Assembly (NCBI GenBank): GCA_041651295.1
Contig: JBAZJN010000001.1
Span: 1 to 64,000 of the forward strand
Source: JBAZJN01 sp041651295
Lineage (GTDB): Bacteria; Patescibacteriota; UBA1384; XYA2-FULL-43-10; CAINNR01
DNA: 64,000 nt
Reading direction: 5' to 3'
The translations under genes were made by a program, and so were the position numbers. The notes beneath the pieces are model-generated. The model was not told the origin of the DNA and ran no database searches. It was given only the letters and a program-made list of their open reading frames with translations. Positions 22,696 through 32,002 of the stretch are shown here, piece by piece; positions within the stretch are counted from its first letter, which is position 1; each line of letters starts with the position of its first letter.

Positions 22696-24039
22696 ATGTC
22701 GAAAATAATACTAGAAAACAAATACAAAAATCAGCAGAAGAAATCCAGGAAAAAACTCTGGATTATTGTTTCTGTAGTTGCCTTTGTCCTGCTTGTTGGG
22801 GCAGGCGCAGGCTATGCTTATTGGAAAGGTATCTTTACTAAAAACTATTCAGGTTCATCCCCATTTTTCAAAAAATTGTCCGGCGAAGAGGACATTCAGC
22901 TGAAAGGCGAAGGAGATGGCAGAATAAATATTTTGCTTTTAGGCCAAGGCGGAGCAAAACATCCGGGTGGTAATTTAACCGATTCAATAGAAGTTATATC
23001 CATTGATCCGGAAAATAATACTATGGCGATGTTGTCAATTCCACGAGATTTATATGTCACAGTTAAAAGTCCGAGTTATGCCGGCAAAATAAATGCTGTT
23101 TATGACCTTGGCAACAAACAAACAAAAGAAGGTGGTGGAAATCTGATGAAACAAACCGTCGGAACCATATTGGATCTGCCCATCCATTACTACGTTTGCA
23201 TTGATTTTGCCGGATTTAAAAAAGCAATTGATGCCGTTGGTGGCATTGATGTTCTAGTCGAGAAAGATATCTACGATCCAAGCTTTCCCGCAGATGATAT
23301 GATTCACTATCAAACATTCAAAATTAAGGCGGGCAACCAACATATGGACGGAGACACAGCCTTAAAATTCGCCAGATCAAGAGAGACTACATCTGACTTT
23401 GATCGGTCGGCAAGACAACAGAAAGTAATGCAAGCATTTAAGGATAAGGTAACATCATCTGGCACTTGGAGTAATCCGGAAAAAATATTATCTTTGGTGT
23501 CAGCTTTGGGGTCAAGTGTTAAAACCGACCTCGCTACCTCCGAGATAAAGGAATTGGTGAAAATACTGAAGAAGATTGAGGCAAGCAAGATCGTGACCAA
23601 GGTCCTAGATAACGGCGCCAGTGGCTTGCTAATTTCCGACTCCTCATCCGGTGTTTTTTACCTGAAACCTAAAACTGGAAACTGGAAACAAATCCAGCAA
23701 ATGGCTCATGAAATATTTTCTGATCCGTATCTTAAGAAGGAAGCGGCAAACATCAGAATAGTTAACTCAAGCGGAGTTTCCGACGCCGGACAAAATTGGG
23801 CTGATGTTCTTAAAAAATACGGATACAACATAGTTGAGGTAAAAACCGGAGAATCGAAACAAAAGAAAAGTTCTATTTATGATTACTCAAATGGCGATAA
23901 AAAATACACCATTCAGTTTTTGTCTTCGAGACTTAAAGCTGAAATAACCAAAAAAACAAAACCATCAGGCTCCACTATTGACCTTGAGCTTACAATAGGC
24001 GAAGATAACAAAGAAGCCTATGTTCAAACTAAGGGTTAA
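22696..24039 (+). CDS. LytR-CpsA-Psr (LCP) family protein with LytR_C domain
   Basis: A 447-residue membrane-anchored LCP protein. One transmembrane helix near residues 18-42. The LCP domain (about 75-260) shows INILLLGQGG, LTDSIEVISIDPENNTMAMLSIPRDLYV, DAVGGIDV and ALKFARSRETTSDFDRSARQQ with the catalytic arginines. A LytR_C domain follows (IRIVNSSGVSDAGQNWADVL, about 355-440). LCP enzymes move glycopolymers from lipid carriers to peptidoglycan or proteins, which fits the glycosyltransferase cluster upstream. It overlaps the next membrane gene by 20 bases. Confidence 0.92.
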   Translation: MSKIILENKYKNQQKKSRKKLWIIVSVVAFVLLVGAGAGYAYWKGIFTKNYSGSSPFFKKLSGEEDIQLKGEGDGRINILLLGQGGAKHPGGNLTDSIEVISIDPENNTMAMLSIPRDLYVTVKSPSYAGKINAVYDLGNKQTKEGGGNLMKQTVGTILDLPIHYYVCIDFAGFKKAIDAVGGIDVLVEKDIYDPSFPADDMIHYQTFKIKAGNQHMDGDTALKFARSRETTSDFDRSARQQKVMQAFKDKVTSSGTWSNPEKILSLVSALGSSVKTDLATSEIKELVKILKKIEASKIVTKVLDNGASGLLISDSSSGVFYLKPKTGNWKQIQQMAHEIFSDPYLKKEAANIRIVNSSGVSDAGQNWADVLKKYGYNIVEVKTGESKQKKSSIYDYSNGDKKYTIQFLSSRLKAEITKKTKPSGSTIDLELTIGEDNKEAYVQTKG

Positions 24040-24586
24040 AAAATTTGTTTTACAATTTTTATCGGTTTTTCTAATCATTTGGGGCGCAGCCTCTTTTTTT
24101 GTATTCCCGACTCTGCAGTTTGTTCAGGTAGCAGTAGTAATTCTATCCGTTTCAGCAATAACTATGTTGCTATTTAAGAGGAATGGATATTTCGGATTTA
24201 TCATAACGGTCTTCACTAATATCTATGCCCTATATGGAATCTTATTCACTTACGGTCTGCCGGTCTGGCCCATAATGTTGCTGCTGGCAGTAATTTTTGC
24301 TTTCTGTTTTTATACTAATTTTCATAATTTATTCGGCGATCATTTTATTATTTACCTTAGCCTGTTTTTAATTATGAATTTAGAAATTTTTCTGGCTTTA
24401 AGCTACTATTTAGTAAATCCGATGACCAGGAGTCTGATAATGGTAGTTTTTTCTCATCTTTTTTATGGATACATAACTTCAATTGACAAAAAAAATGTTT
24501 TAGATGTAAAGAATTTATATTCATACATTTATTCTGCCTCAATTATTCTAATATTTTTATTTTTGACAATATCCTGGGGTCGATAA
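24020..24586 (+). CDS. Unknown multi-span membrane protein
   Basis: A 188-residue hydrophobic protein with about six predicted membrane helices (near residues 10-30, 32-50, 55-75, 80-98, 105-128 and 165-185). Charged residues are confined to short loops and the RVKK start. No motif is recognised. It overlaps the LCP gene by 20 bases, so it is co-translated with it and may support polymer transfer at the membrane; that is inference only. Confidence 0.7.
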   Translation: MFKLRVKKFVLQFLSVFLIIWGAASFFVFPTLQFVQVAVVILSVSAITMLLFKRNGYFGFIITVFTNIYALYGILFTYGLPVWPIMLLLAVIFAFCFYTNFHNLFGDHFIIYLSLFLIMNLEIFLALSYYLVNPMTRSLIMVVFSHLFYGYITSIDKKNVLDVKNLYSYIYSASIILIFLFLTISWGR

Positions 24587-24637
24587 GATAATTTGCATTC
24601 AATAACTTTTTAATATATCATCAATAATGAGGTGAAA

Positions 24638-25669
24638 ATGAAAAAAATCTTAAGTTTTTTTGTTCCGGTTTGGGTTTTTCTTAAAAAGATCGGCAACGGA
24701 ATAAAATCCTTTGCAGTCAGTCTTTATGTAGTTTTGGGTAAAATCCGCAGAGGAGAAGCGTTAGAATTTCATCCGTTGGTGGGAATTTGGGCTAATCGAA
24801 TTTTTAAAGTTATGTTTGGGCTAGTTGTCGCAGTTTTTGCTCTTGGCATTGCATTTGGTATTAGTATTTATAAATATAAGACAAACGATGCTGCAACTCG
24901 AACCGCAGCCAGCACAATTCCCTATCCAGCCGCAATAGTACAGGGCAGGATTGTAACAATGAACGATTACTACAAAAATTATCAATATATAAATAAGTTT
25001 TATTCCGCAACACAACAATCAAATGTTGATTACGGCGCAATCAGAGAGCAAATAATGAATCAGCTGATGGATATTGCGCTAATGAAAAGCCAGGCTAAAA
25101 AATTCGGTGTTGTAGTAAAAGAATCTGATATTAATAATGCCTATAGCGATGTTGTCGTCCAAAATGGCGGCGAAGAAGAAGTAAAAAAGGTTCTTCTCGA
25201 CCTATATGGTCTTGGTATTTCTGATTTCAAAAAATTAATAGCTGATCAAATCTTAGAGCAAAAACTTCAAGAGACCGTTCCTGTTCAGGTTAGAGCTCAG
25301 CATATTTTAATTAGAATAAATGATGGTGCCACCGAGGCACAGATCGCAGAAGCAAAAACTAGAATTGACCAAGTTAAATCCGAAATTGTTGCCGGTGCCG
25401 ATTTTGCGGCAGGAGCTCAAAAATACAGCGAAGATACTGGCTCTGCCTCAAACGGTGGTGATTTAGATTTTTTCTCAAGAGATCAGATGGATTCAACCTT
25501 TGAGAAAGTAGCTTTCGAAACTCCTGTTGGTCAAGTATCAGATTCTTTCCAGACACAATTTGGCTGGCATATTTTGAAAGTTACGGAAAAGAAAGGCATA
25601 GTCGATAAAAGTTTTGCGACTTGGATAAAAGACTTAGAAAAAGAGAGTGTGCTTGTTAAATTTTACTAA
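24638..25669 (+). CDS. PrsA/SurA-type foldase with PpiC rotamase domain
   Basis: A 343-residue peptidyl-prolyl isomerase. A long cytoplasmic stretch and a transmembrane helix near residues 60-80 are followed by a SurA_N-like helical chaperone region (about 90-210) and a parvulin domain (about 215-325) with VRAQHILIR, FAAGAQKYSEDTGSASNGGDL and VGQVSDSFQTQFGWHILKV. The protein would fold secreted proteins at the outer membrane face. Start at ATG 24638, with GAGG at 24629-24632; a GTG at 24632 overlaps that site. The stop codon overlaps the next small ORF. Confidence 0.9.
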   Translation: MKKILSFFVPVWVFLKKIGNGIKSFAVSLYVVLGKIRRGEALEFHPLVGIWANRIFKVMFGLVVAVFALGIAFGISIYKYKTNDAATRTAASTIPYPAAIVQGRIVTMNDYYKNYQYINKFYSATQQSNVDYGAIREQIMNQLMDIALMKSQAKKFGVVVKESDINNAYSDVVVQNGGEEEVKKVLLDLYGLGISDFKKLIADQILEQKLQETVPVQVRAQHILIRINDGATEAQIAEAKTRIDQVKSEIVAGADFAAGAQKYSEDTGSASNGGDLDFFSRDQMDSTFEKVAFETPVGQVSDSFQTQFGWHILKVTEKKGIVDKSFATWIKDLEKESVLVKFY

Positions 25670-25803
25670 TGGATAAGAATAAAACCAGAAAATTTCTAAT
25701 TGTTTTGATTTATACGCTGTTTATTGCAATCATTTCAACTTATATCTGGGGCATATATTTTCCGGAGAGAAATATTATTGGCAAAATAACAAGTTCAAAT
25801 TAA
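25669..25803 (+). CDS. 44-residue single-span membrane peptide
   Basis: A short ORF starting with the ATG that overlaps the foldase stop (TAATG). It encodes MDKNKTRKFLIVLIYTLFIA and then IISTYIWGIYF, one transmembrane helix from about residue 9 to 31, with a positively charged N-terminus and a short polar tail. Translational coupling to the foldase makes it plausible. It is too short to assign by family; it may be an assembly factor or a spurious ORF. Confidence 0.5.
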   Translation: MDKNKTRKFLIVLIYTLFIAIISTYIWGIYFPERNIIGKITSSN

Positions 25804-25915
25804 CTAAGGGTATGACGAGTTGCTTATTTTGATGCGAATAATGCCAACCAGAATGGCGACGAGATTAATTATGCAATTTTTTGTAAATTAGAGCTATTGG
25901 GATAGAATAAAAATG

Positions 25916-26398
25916 TTAGTGGCCAAGAATTCTCATCGATTGCCCCAAGACTGTTTGAAAATACTCTCTGTGAATTAGGCTTTTGTCGTCTAGTATATTT
26001 TGCATTTCAGCGGCAAATTCTTCTAGCCTGGTAAGTGCTTCTTCGCGAACCTGATCCGACTGTTCAATATTGTCGCTATCTTCCAAATCACAACTTGCAT
26101 CGAGTAATGCAATAATTAGAGCTATTTGATGGAGGACTTGTTCTTTAATCTGTAAAGCATGCTTTTCTTCATCACCTACTGCCATCTGAACTTCGGCGGC
26201 AGATGCCGACTTAACACTCTCAATGTAGATATTTGCAGCCACTAAAACTTCACCGGACACCTCCCCTGTGCTAACCAAGAGATTTACAAACTCCGATCTC
26301 GCAAGCTGGTCTCCAGCCTCGCGACCAATTTCACTCAAACGCTCAAAGTTTGGAAATGATTCACCTGCATTAATCGCCTCATCTTCAATGCCATTCAT
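25916..26398 (-). CDS. Unknown acidic helical protein
   Basis: A 160-residue protein without signal, membrane span or cysteine-rich motif except C103. The sequence is highly acidic (many Glu, Asp) and predicted almost wholly alpha-helical. I do not recognise a family. It follows lepA by 8 bases with a strong AGGAGG before its ATG, so it is the last gene of that minus-strand transcript. Codon use and composition are less AT-rich than the adjacent plus-strand genes but similar to lepA. Confidence 0.65.
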   Translation of the reverse strand: MNGIEDEAINAGESFPNFERLSEIGREAGDQLARSEFVNLLVSTGEVSGEVLVAANIYIESVKSASAAEVQMAVGDEEKHALQIKEQVLHQIALIIALLDASCDLEDSDNIEQSDQVREEALTRLEEFAAEMQNILDDKSLIHREYFQTVLGQSMRILGH

Positions 26399-26406
26399 TT
26401 TTCCTC

Positions 26407-28188
26407 CTACTCGTTTTTTAGAACTTTAATGAAAATGTCACTTGGCATGTTGACTCGACCAATCTGCTTCATCTTCTTCTTTCCCTTCTTTTGCTTGTCT
26501 AGAAGTTTATTTTTTCTAGTGACGTCTCCACCGTAGAGCTTAGCTGTAACATCTTTTCTCAGTGCGGATATTCTCTCCGACGCGATGATTGAACCGCCAA
26601 TTGCCGCCTGAATTTTTACCTCGAAGTTCTGCCGGGGGATCAGCTCTTTCAACCGCTCAACAATGCGTCTCGCCTCAGCCCCCGCCTTCGGGGTAAAAGA
26701 AATAAACGACAAGGCATCAACCTTCTCCTCGGCAATTAGAATATCGATCTTTGATAATTTTGCTTCGCGCCAATCCAGAATTTCATAATTCATTGAGGCG
26801 TAGCCGGAGGAAACCGTTTTTAATTGGTCGTAAAAATCGATGATTAATTCGGCTAGGGGAATCTCATATTTTAAGAGCGCCCGTCCGTCATCAAAATATT
26901 CCGTATTCTTATAATTCGCCCGTTTTTTCTGAGCAATATCCATAATGTTACCGATATAATCTTTCGGCGTGATAATCTCAAGAAGAGCCCAGGGCTCAAA
27001 AATTTCACGGTATATATTTTCCTCCGGCATATCGGATGCCCGCTCAACCACCGCTTCCTCACCATTATTTTTGACAATGTGATATTCAACCGTTGGAGAT
27101 GTAATTACGATATCAAGATCAAATTCGCGCTCGAGCCGCTCGCGGACAATATCCATATGTAAAAGTCCCAAAAAACCGCAACGGAAACCGAAACCCAATA
27201 CTTCAGATCGTTCCGGCTCATAAGACAGGGAAGAGTCATTTAATTTCAATTTCTCAATCGCATCTTTTAACTCCGGATATTTGTCCCCCTCCGAAGCGTA
27301 AATTGAAGCAAATACATAAGGTTTGACTTTTTTGTAACCGGAAAGAGGGGAGTCGGCAGTTTCCTTTTTGAGCGTGATGGTATCGCCGACAGCCGCTTGT
27401 GAAACTTCTTTGAACCCGGTTACAACATAGCCAATTTCCCCTGCCGATAGGGGAGAGCGAGATTTTAATTTCGGCGAAAATATTCCTACATCCTCTGCCC
27501 TACCCCCGCTTCCGGTTTGCATCAAAATAAATTCGTCATTATTTTTAATTTCGCCATCAAAGACCCGCAAGTAGGCGACTACCCCGCGATAGGGATCATA
27601 ATTTGAATCAAAAATTAATGCTTTAAGAGAGCCACGCTCCTCTCCTTTTGGTGCCGGCACGCGCTTGATAACGGCATTTAGAATTTCTTCAATGCCTTCA
27701 CCGGTTTTCCCCGATGCCAAAATAATCTCCGATTCCTCGCAGCCAAGTAATTTGATAATCTCATGTTTAACTTCCTCCGGTCGGGCCGCTGGCAAGTCAA
27801 TTTTATTTAGAACCGGAATAATTTCTAAATCGTGCTCGAGCGCAGCATAAAGGGTTGATAATGTTTGAGCTTCAATTCCCTGAGCAGCATCAACTAGTAA
27901 GATCGCGCCTTCAACAGCCGCAAGTGATCTAGATACTTCATAAGAAAAGTCAACGTGTCCCGGAGTGTCAATCAAATTCAAAACATGGCCAGCATATTCC
28001 ATTCGGACCGGTGCCAGTTTGATTGTAATTCCGCGTTCGCGCTCCAAATCCATTTGGTCGAGAATCTGATCTTGCATGTTTCTCATCTCAACCGTGTGTG
28101 TAATTTCCAGCATCCGATCAGCCAAAGTTGACTTGCCGTGGTCAATATGGGCAATTATGCAGAAGTTTCTAATTTTATCTAAATTCAT
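26407..28188 (-). CDS. lepA: Translation elongation factor 4 (LepA)
   Basis: A 593-residue GTPase of standard length. G1 AHIDHGKST at residues 14-22, G2 RGITIKL, G3 DTPGHVDF, G4 NKID; then domain II, domains III/V and the LepA-specific C-terminus with RKNKLLDKQKKGKKKM. It back-translocates or remodels stalled ribosomes. The promoter region in front carries a REP-like hairpin element. Cytoplasmic or membrane-associated. Confidence 0.97.
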   Translation of the reverse strand: MNLDKIRNFCIIAHIDHGKSTLADRMLEITHTVEMRNMQDQILDQMDLERERGITIKLAPVRMEYAGHVLNLIDTPGHVDFSYEVSRSLAAVEGAILLVDAAQGIEAQTLSTLYAALEHDLEIIPVLNKIDLPAARPEEVKHEIIKLLGCEESEIILASGKTGEGIEEILNAVIKRVPAPKGEERGSLKALIFDSNYDPYRGVVAYLRVFDGEIKNNDEFILMQTGSGGRAEDVGIFSPKLKSRSPLSAGEIGYVVTGFKEVSQAAVGDTITLKKETADSPLSGYKKVKPYVFASIYASEGDKYPELKDAIEKLKLNDSSLSYEPERSEVLGFGFRCGFLGLLHMDIVRERLEREFDLDIVITSPTVEYHIVKNNGEEAVVERASDMPEENIYREIFEPWALLEIITPKDYIGNIMDIAQKKRANYKNTEYFDDGRALLKYEIPLAELIIDFYDQLKTVSSGYASMNYEILDWREAKLSKIDILIAEEKVDALSFISFTPKAGAEARRIVERLKELIPRQNFEVKIQAAIGGSIIASERISALRKDVTAKLYGGDVTRKNKLLDKQKKGKKKMKQIGRVNMPSDIFIKVLKNE

Positions 28189-28200
28189 ATTATTAACTTA

Positions 28201-28272
28201 AAAATTGTCTGCCCTGCGAAGTCTTCCGACAGGTGACCCTGAGGGCTTTAGCGTAGTGCGGCGGATTTTTGA
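28201..28272. repeat. REP-like hairpin element between lepA and nfo
   Basis: A core CTTCCGACAGGTGACCCTG at 28223-28241 matches the hairpin core at 5899-5917 with one inserted A. Outer AAAAATTGTCTGCC and GGCGGATTTTT arms pair imperfectly and end in T/A runs, so it can act as terminator for nfo on the minus strand. Confidence 0.55.
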
Positions 28273-28318
28273 TAGTTCCATGGCCAAAATATACCATTTC
28301 TGATCCTGAAATGAAAGT

Positions 28319-29152
28319 CTAATTGCGTAAACTCTTTAGTACTTTAATATCGCTTTCCTCTTCCGTTTGTTTCATGTTTGGAGTTTCGATAACGCCCGGG
28401 AGATCTTTTAGCTTCGGATGATTGATAATTCTTCCAAAAGCGTCTTTGCCGATAAAACCTTTGCCGATATCAGCATGCCTGTCGCGATTAGAAAAGAGCG
28501 GGGCAACCGAATCGTTTAGGTGCAGACAGACCAAATGTTCTAATCCAATATACTTGTCGAATTCTTTTAGTGTCTCTTCTAGACCATCCTCTGTCGCCAG
28601 ATTGTAGCCGGATCCAAAAGCGTGGGCAGTATCAAGTGTGACTTTTAGCCGATCTGATTTTACCTTAGCCATAATTTCCGCCAACTCGGCAAATCTGTCG
28701 CCGATAATATCGCCGGCACCGGCTGAATTTTCTAAAATTAAAAATGGCTTTTCGCTAGCAACCAGAACAGTTTTGATTGCCAAAGCAATTTTATCTATTA
28801 CTTCAGATAATTTCTTGCCTTTTGTCGAACCAACATGGAAATTTACTCCGAGCGCCCCAAGCGAGGTGGCCTTTTTCATATCATCAATCAACGACTTAAT
28901 TGATGCTTCATAAAAGAAAGAGTTTGCGGAGGCCAGATTTATAAGATATATACTATGAATGATGATCGGTTTGATGCCAGCTTTTCGATTTAGATCAACA
29001 AAACGATCAATTTCCTTTTCAGAAATTGGTTTCGGGTTCCAACGTTGTGGATCATTGACAAAAATTTGCATGCACTCACAACCAACGCTTGTGGCTCTAC
29101 CAATCGCATCCGAGAAAGGATCCTGTGTTGAAATATGCGCGCCAAATTTCAT
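28319..29152 (-). CDS. nfo: Endonuclease IV (AP endonuclease)
   Basis: A 277-residue TIM-barrel AP endonuclease. MKFGAHISTQDPFSDAI at the N-terminus, IIIHSIYLINLAS, GVNFHVGST, LILENSAGAG, VTLDTAHAFGSGYN, LHLNDSVAPLFSNRDRHADIGKG and VIETPNM give the zinc-binding His, Glu and Asp residues in the expected order. It cuts DNA 5' to abasic sites. It overlaps the metallophosphoesterase gene by 4 bases. Confidence 0.96.
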   Translation of the reverse strand: MKFGAHISTQDPFSDAIGRATSVGCECMQIFVNDPQRWNPKPISEKEIDRFVDLNRKAGIKPIIIHSIYLINLASANSFFYEASIKSLIDDMKKATSLGALGVNFHVGSTKGKKLSEVIDKIALAIKTVLVASEKPFLILENSAGAGDIIGDRFAELAEIMAKVKSDRLKVTLDTAHAFGSGYNLATEDGLEETLKEFDKYIGLEHLVCLHLNDSVAPLFSNRDRHADIGKGFIGKDAFGRIINHPKLKDLPGVIETPNMKQTEEESDIKVLKSLRN

Positions 29153-29796
29153 CGCAGTATTACCTTATTTTTTTTATTATGACCAGCGATATTAATAAAC
29201 TGGACCTTTAGAGTTTTTGTGTCAAGTATTGCCACCATCATATTTAGCGCCGCCGGTAGTTTTAGGACTTTAGTTTTGCCGATGTATCCAACACCCCAAT
29301 AGGAGTGTTGGTGGCCGGAAATTTGAATCTTAGGGGCATTATTAAGTTCAACATTTTTATCAAATTCTTGATGGTCATGTTTTTTAAAGTTAACAAAATT
29401 TTTCGGTGGTATATGCGAAAGAAATATACTATTAGTCATTTCATCCTCCTTAACTTTCGGGTAGGAAATCCCATGGCCCCAAAGATCAGGTACACCGTCC
29501 ATTCCGATAATTTTTTCATTTTCAAATTCCGTCATCTTTCCTTCAACCGAATATTTTCGTCTTTTCATCAGATCATAAACCGGTCCGACATCGTTATTTC
29601 CCGGCACCCAAAAAAGCGGGATCCCCGATTGTGCAATAATTTGATCAAATTTTTTCAGATATTCGACTTCGTGCCCTTGGTTAACAATATCGCCAGTAAA
29701 CAGTATTAATTCCGGCTTTTCTTCAGCCAGGAAAATCTCGAGTGATTCCAAAAAACCATTTTTTGCGTGAGCATCTGAAATGCAAACGGCTTTCAC
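29149..29796 (-). CDS. Metallophosphoesterase (calcineurin-like)
   Basis: A 215-residue protein with the phosphoesterase metal motifs: ISDAHAKNGF (DxH), LFTGDIVNQG (GD), WVPGNNDVG (GNND), FLSHIPP (GH-like, here SH) and ISGHQHSYWGVG (GHxH). Such enzymes hydrolyse phosphomono- or diesters; the substrate cannot be told. It overlaps both neighbours by 4 bases, so it is co-translated in the murJ-to-nfo operon. Cytoplasmic. Confidence 0.88.
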   Translation of the reverse strand: MKAVCISDAHAKNGFLESLEIFLAEEKPELILFTGDIVNQGHEVEYLKKFDQIIAQSGIPLFWVPGNNDVGPVYDLMKRRKYSVEGKMTEFENEKIIGMDGVPDLWGHGISYPKVKEDEMTNSIFLSHIPPKNFVNFKKHDHQEFDKNVELNNAPKIQISGHQHSYWGVGYIGKTKVLKLPAALNMMVAILDTKTLKVQFINIAGHNKKNKVILR

Positions 29797-30440
29797 TTCG
29801 GCTCCTTTATTACTTTTAGTTCAATTTTATCATCTGATGTTTCAATTGCGGAAGCAATCAATCCATTATCATCAAGCACATCGTTTAAGCTCTTGTTTAT
29901 TATTAATTCAATCTTTTCCTTATTTTGGCCGTAAATTAGAATGTTGTCGACAGAATTTGGAGCAATTAAAAAGCTGAATTTTTTTTCCGTATTTACCCCT
30001 GGAATAATTTTAATCTTCAAAGTTAATGGTATAAAAGAATCTTTCAGTTTCCCGCGAAGGAGAATTTCGTCTTTGGTAATTTCATAACTGGAATTTTTTA
30101 GAGGAAATTCTGTGACGTCTGCTCCGGTAGCTTTAACAAATTCCAAACCCGTGAAACTCATTGTTGAAAGACCGTATCCGTGAATACTGGAAACTCGGTC
30201 CGAAAATGACTCCGTAATTTCTGATTGGCTGTCAACTTTAGTGCTCAAATTTAATCTCCTGACTTTAACAGCAGAGAATATCAGAGTAGAAAATATTATC
30301 AAAAGCAAAATAGTAGCAAGAACCCAAAAGCTGGAAAAATTGCGTTTCTGTTTTTCTAATTCAGCAAAAAAATTATCGTCCTTAGGTCGCCTGGAAACGC
30401 CATCAAGCTTTTTTCTCGACTCTATCTTCTGCATTGCCAT
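29793..30440 (-). CDS. Unknown membrane-anchored protein
   Basis: A 215-residue protein. A charged cytoplasmic N-terminus (about 35 residues, MAMQKIESRKKLDG) is followed by one transmembrane helix (about 37-59, FWVLATILLLIIFSTLIFSAV) and an extracellular domain of beta character. Start chosen at ATG 30440, preceded by GAGAGG; a longer frame begins inside murJ. It overlaps murJ by 38 bases. No family recognised; location after murJ hints at an envelope role. Confidence 0.7.
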   Translation of the reverse strand: MAMQKIESRKKLDGVSRRPKDDNFFAELEKQKRNFSSFWVLATILLLIIFSTLIFSAVKVRRLNLSTKVDSQSEITESFSDRVSSIHGYGLSTMSFTGLEFVKATGADVTEFPLKNSSYEITKDEILLRGKLKDSFIPLTLKIKIIPGVNTEKKFSFLIAPNSVDNILIYGQNKEKIELIINKSLNDVLDDNGLIASAIETSDDKIELKVIKEPK

Positions 30441-32001
30441 TAACACCTCTCCTGATAGCCCAGAAGAGCTCCTGGGAACCAAATACATAAGTTATTGACA
30501 GATAAATTATCACTCCGGCAAAGATCGATATGAAAGTTTGCAGTAAAACCCCAACAAATCTTTGCATATCAACATAATTGTACAGCAGATGGGCAAGCGA
30601 TCTCATGGCAACAGCCATAATTAGTGATGCAACCAAAATCTTTATGATTGAAATTGCAAACTCGAGATTGAAAACTTTTGATACCGAGTTTTTCAACCAG
30701 AGAAATAAAATTAGTGCATTCAAATAACTGCCGATTGAGAAGGATAGTGCCAATCCGGCGACTCCCATTTTTACCGAGAGGGGATAAGCAATTGCGATAC
30801 TGACTACGATAGAAATTATGCTGATAACCGTTGGAGTTTTGGTATCATGTTTGGCATAAAACGCTTTGGCGAAGAGGGGAATTAAACCTTGGGCAATTAA
30901 GGAAAAAGAAAACCAGCCCAAGGTCAACGCTGCCATTTTTGTATCTTCCCAGCCAAACTTACCGCTTCCTAAAATTAGACGAATTATTTGCGCTCGAAAT
31001 AAGATAAATACGGCCGTCGAAGGAGCTAAGAGATATACGATCACACGGATTGATCTCCCCAAATAAGAAGAGAAACTTTTTTCATCCCCACTAGATATAC
31101 TATGAGCCAAAGCGGGGAATACGGCCGTCGAAAATGAAGTGGCAAAAACAACTGTCGGCATTGTTTGGATATTGTTAGTCAAGTTAAAAATTGCAATTGA
31201 CCCGGCAGCCAAGGCCGAACTGATTGCAGTATAAACAACAAGCAGAATATTATTGGCCCCCATGCCAATAGCCCTCGGTATCATTAATCTTAAAACTTTT
31301 ATTACTCCTGAAATCCGCCAATCAAATGAGGGAGAAAATTTCCAACCCAGGTTCATTGCTGTTGGCACCTGAGTCAGCATATGCAAAAACGATCCAGCGA
31401 TCACACACCAAGTGACTGCAGTAATCCCAAACTTTTGAGCCAAAAAAACGGCACCAAAAATAATCGCTAAATTGTAAATTATCGGCGCAAATGAATAGGC
31501 GACAAACCGTTTGAAAGAGTTCAACATTCCCCCGATAAAATAAGAGACTGAAAAAAAGATTGGCGAAAGCAATAAAATTCTTGAGAGTTCCGTGGTTTTG
31601 GCCGTTCTTTCGAGATCAAAATTGGGGACAATAAGCGGCGTTAAATATGGCATTATGACAAAAAGTATGACCGAGAGAATAATTAGTGCGCTAGAACCCA
31701 ATGTAATTAGAGTGTTAGCTAATTTAAATCCGTCAGCCTTGCCGCCTTTGGAAATTAAATTGGTAAAAACCGGAATGAAGGCTGCGCTAATAGCACCAAA
31801 AATTAGAATGTTAAAAATCAGGTCGGGAATTCGAAACGCCGCATAGTATATATCAAGGTTGTGAGTCGAAATATTTCTGGCCAGGTAGTGATCACGAAGC
31901 AAACCCAGAACATTGGAGAGCGTCATGGTAAATATCAAAATTCCTGCTGCTCCAAATAATGAGTTCTCCCTGTGAACCAGATTTTTAATTCTTTTCCACA
32001 T
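30403..32001 (-). CDS. murJ: Lipid II flippase MurJ
   Basis: A 532-residue polytopic membrane protein of the MurJ/MviN family with about 14 helices. Characteristic segments: FTMTLSNVLGLLRDHYLARN near the start, AFRIPDLIFNILIFGAISAAFIPVF, and PTVVFATSFSTAVFPALAHS in the middle. It flips lipid II for peptidoglycan synthesis, consistent with the transpeptidases and LCP protein in this window. It starts 2 bases after the ITPase gene. Confidence 0.95.
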   Translation of the reverse strand: MWKRIKNLVHRENSLFGAAGILIFTMTLSNVLGLLRDHYLARNISTHNLDIYYAAFRIPDLIFNILIFGAISAAFIPVFTNLISKGGKADGFKLANTLITLGSSALIILSVILFVIMPYLTPLIVPNFDLERTAKTTELSRILLLSPIFFSVSYFIGGMLNSFKRFVAYSFAPIIYNLAIIFGAVFLAQKFGITAVTWCVIAGSFLHMLTQVPTAMNLGWKFSPSFDWRISGVIKVLRLMIPRAIGMGANNILLVVYTAISSALAAGSIAIFNLTNNIQTMPTVVFATSFSTAVFPALAHSISSGDEKSFSSYLGRSIRVIVYLLAPSTAVFILFRAQIIRLILGSGKFGWEDTKMAALTLGWFSFSLIAQGLIPLFAKAFYAKHDTKTPTVISIISIVVSIAIAYPLSVKMGVAGLALSFSIGSYLNALILFLWLKNSVSKVFNLEFAISIIKILVASLIMAVAMRSLAHLLYNYVDMQRFVGVLLQTFISIFAGVIIYLSITYVFGSQELFWAIRRGVNGNAEDRVEKKA

Positions 32002-32002
32002 C

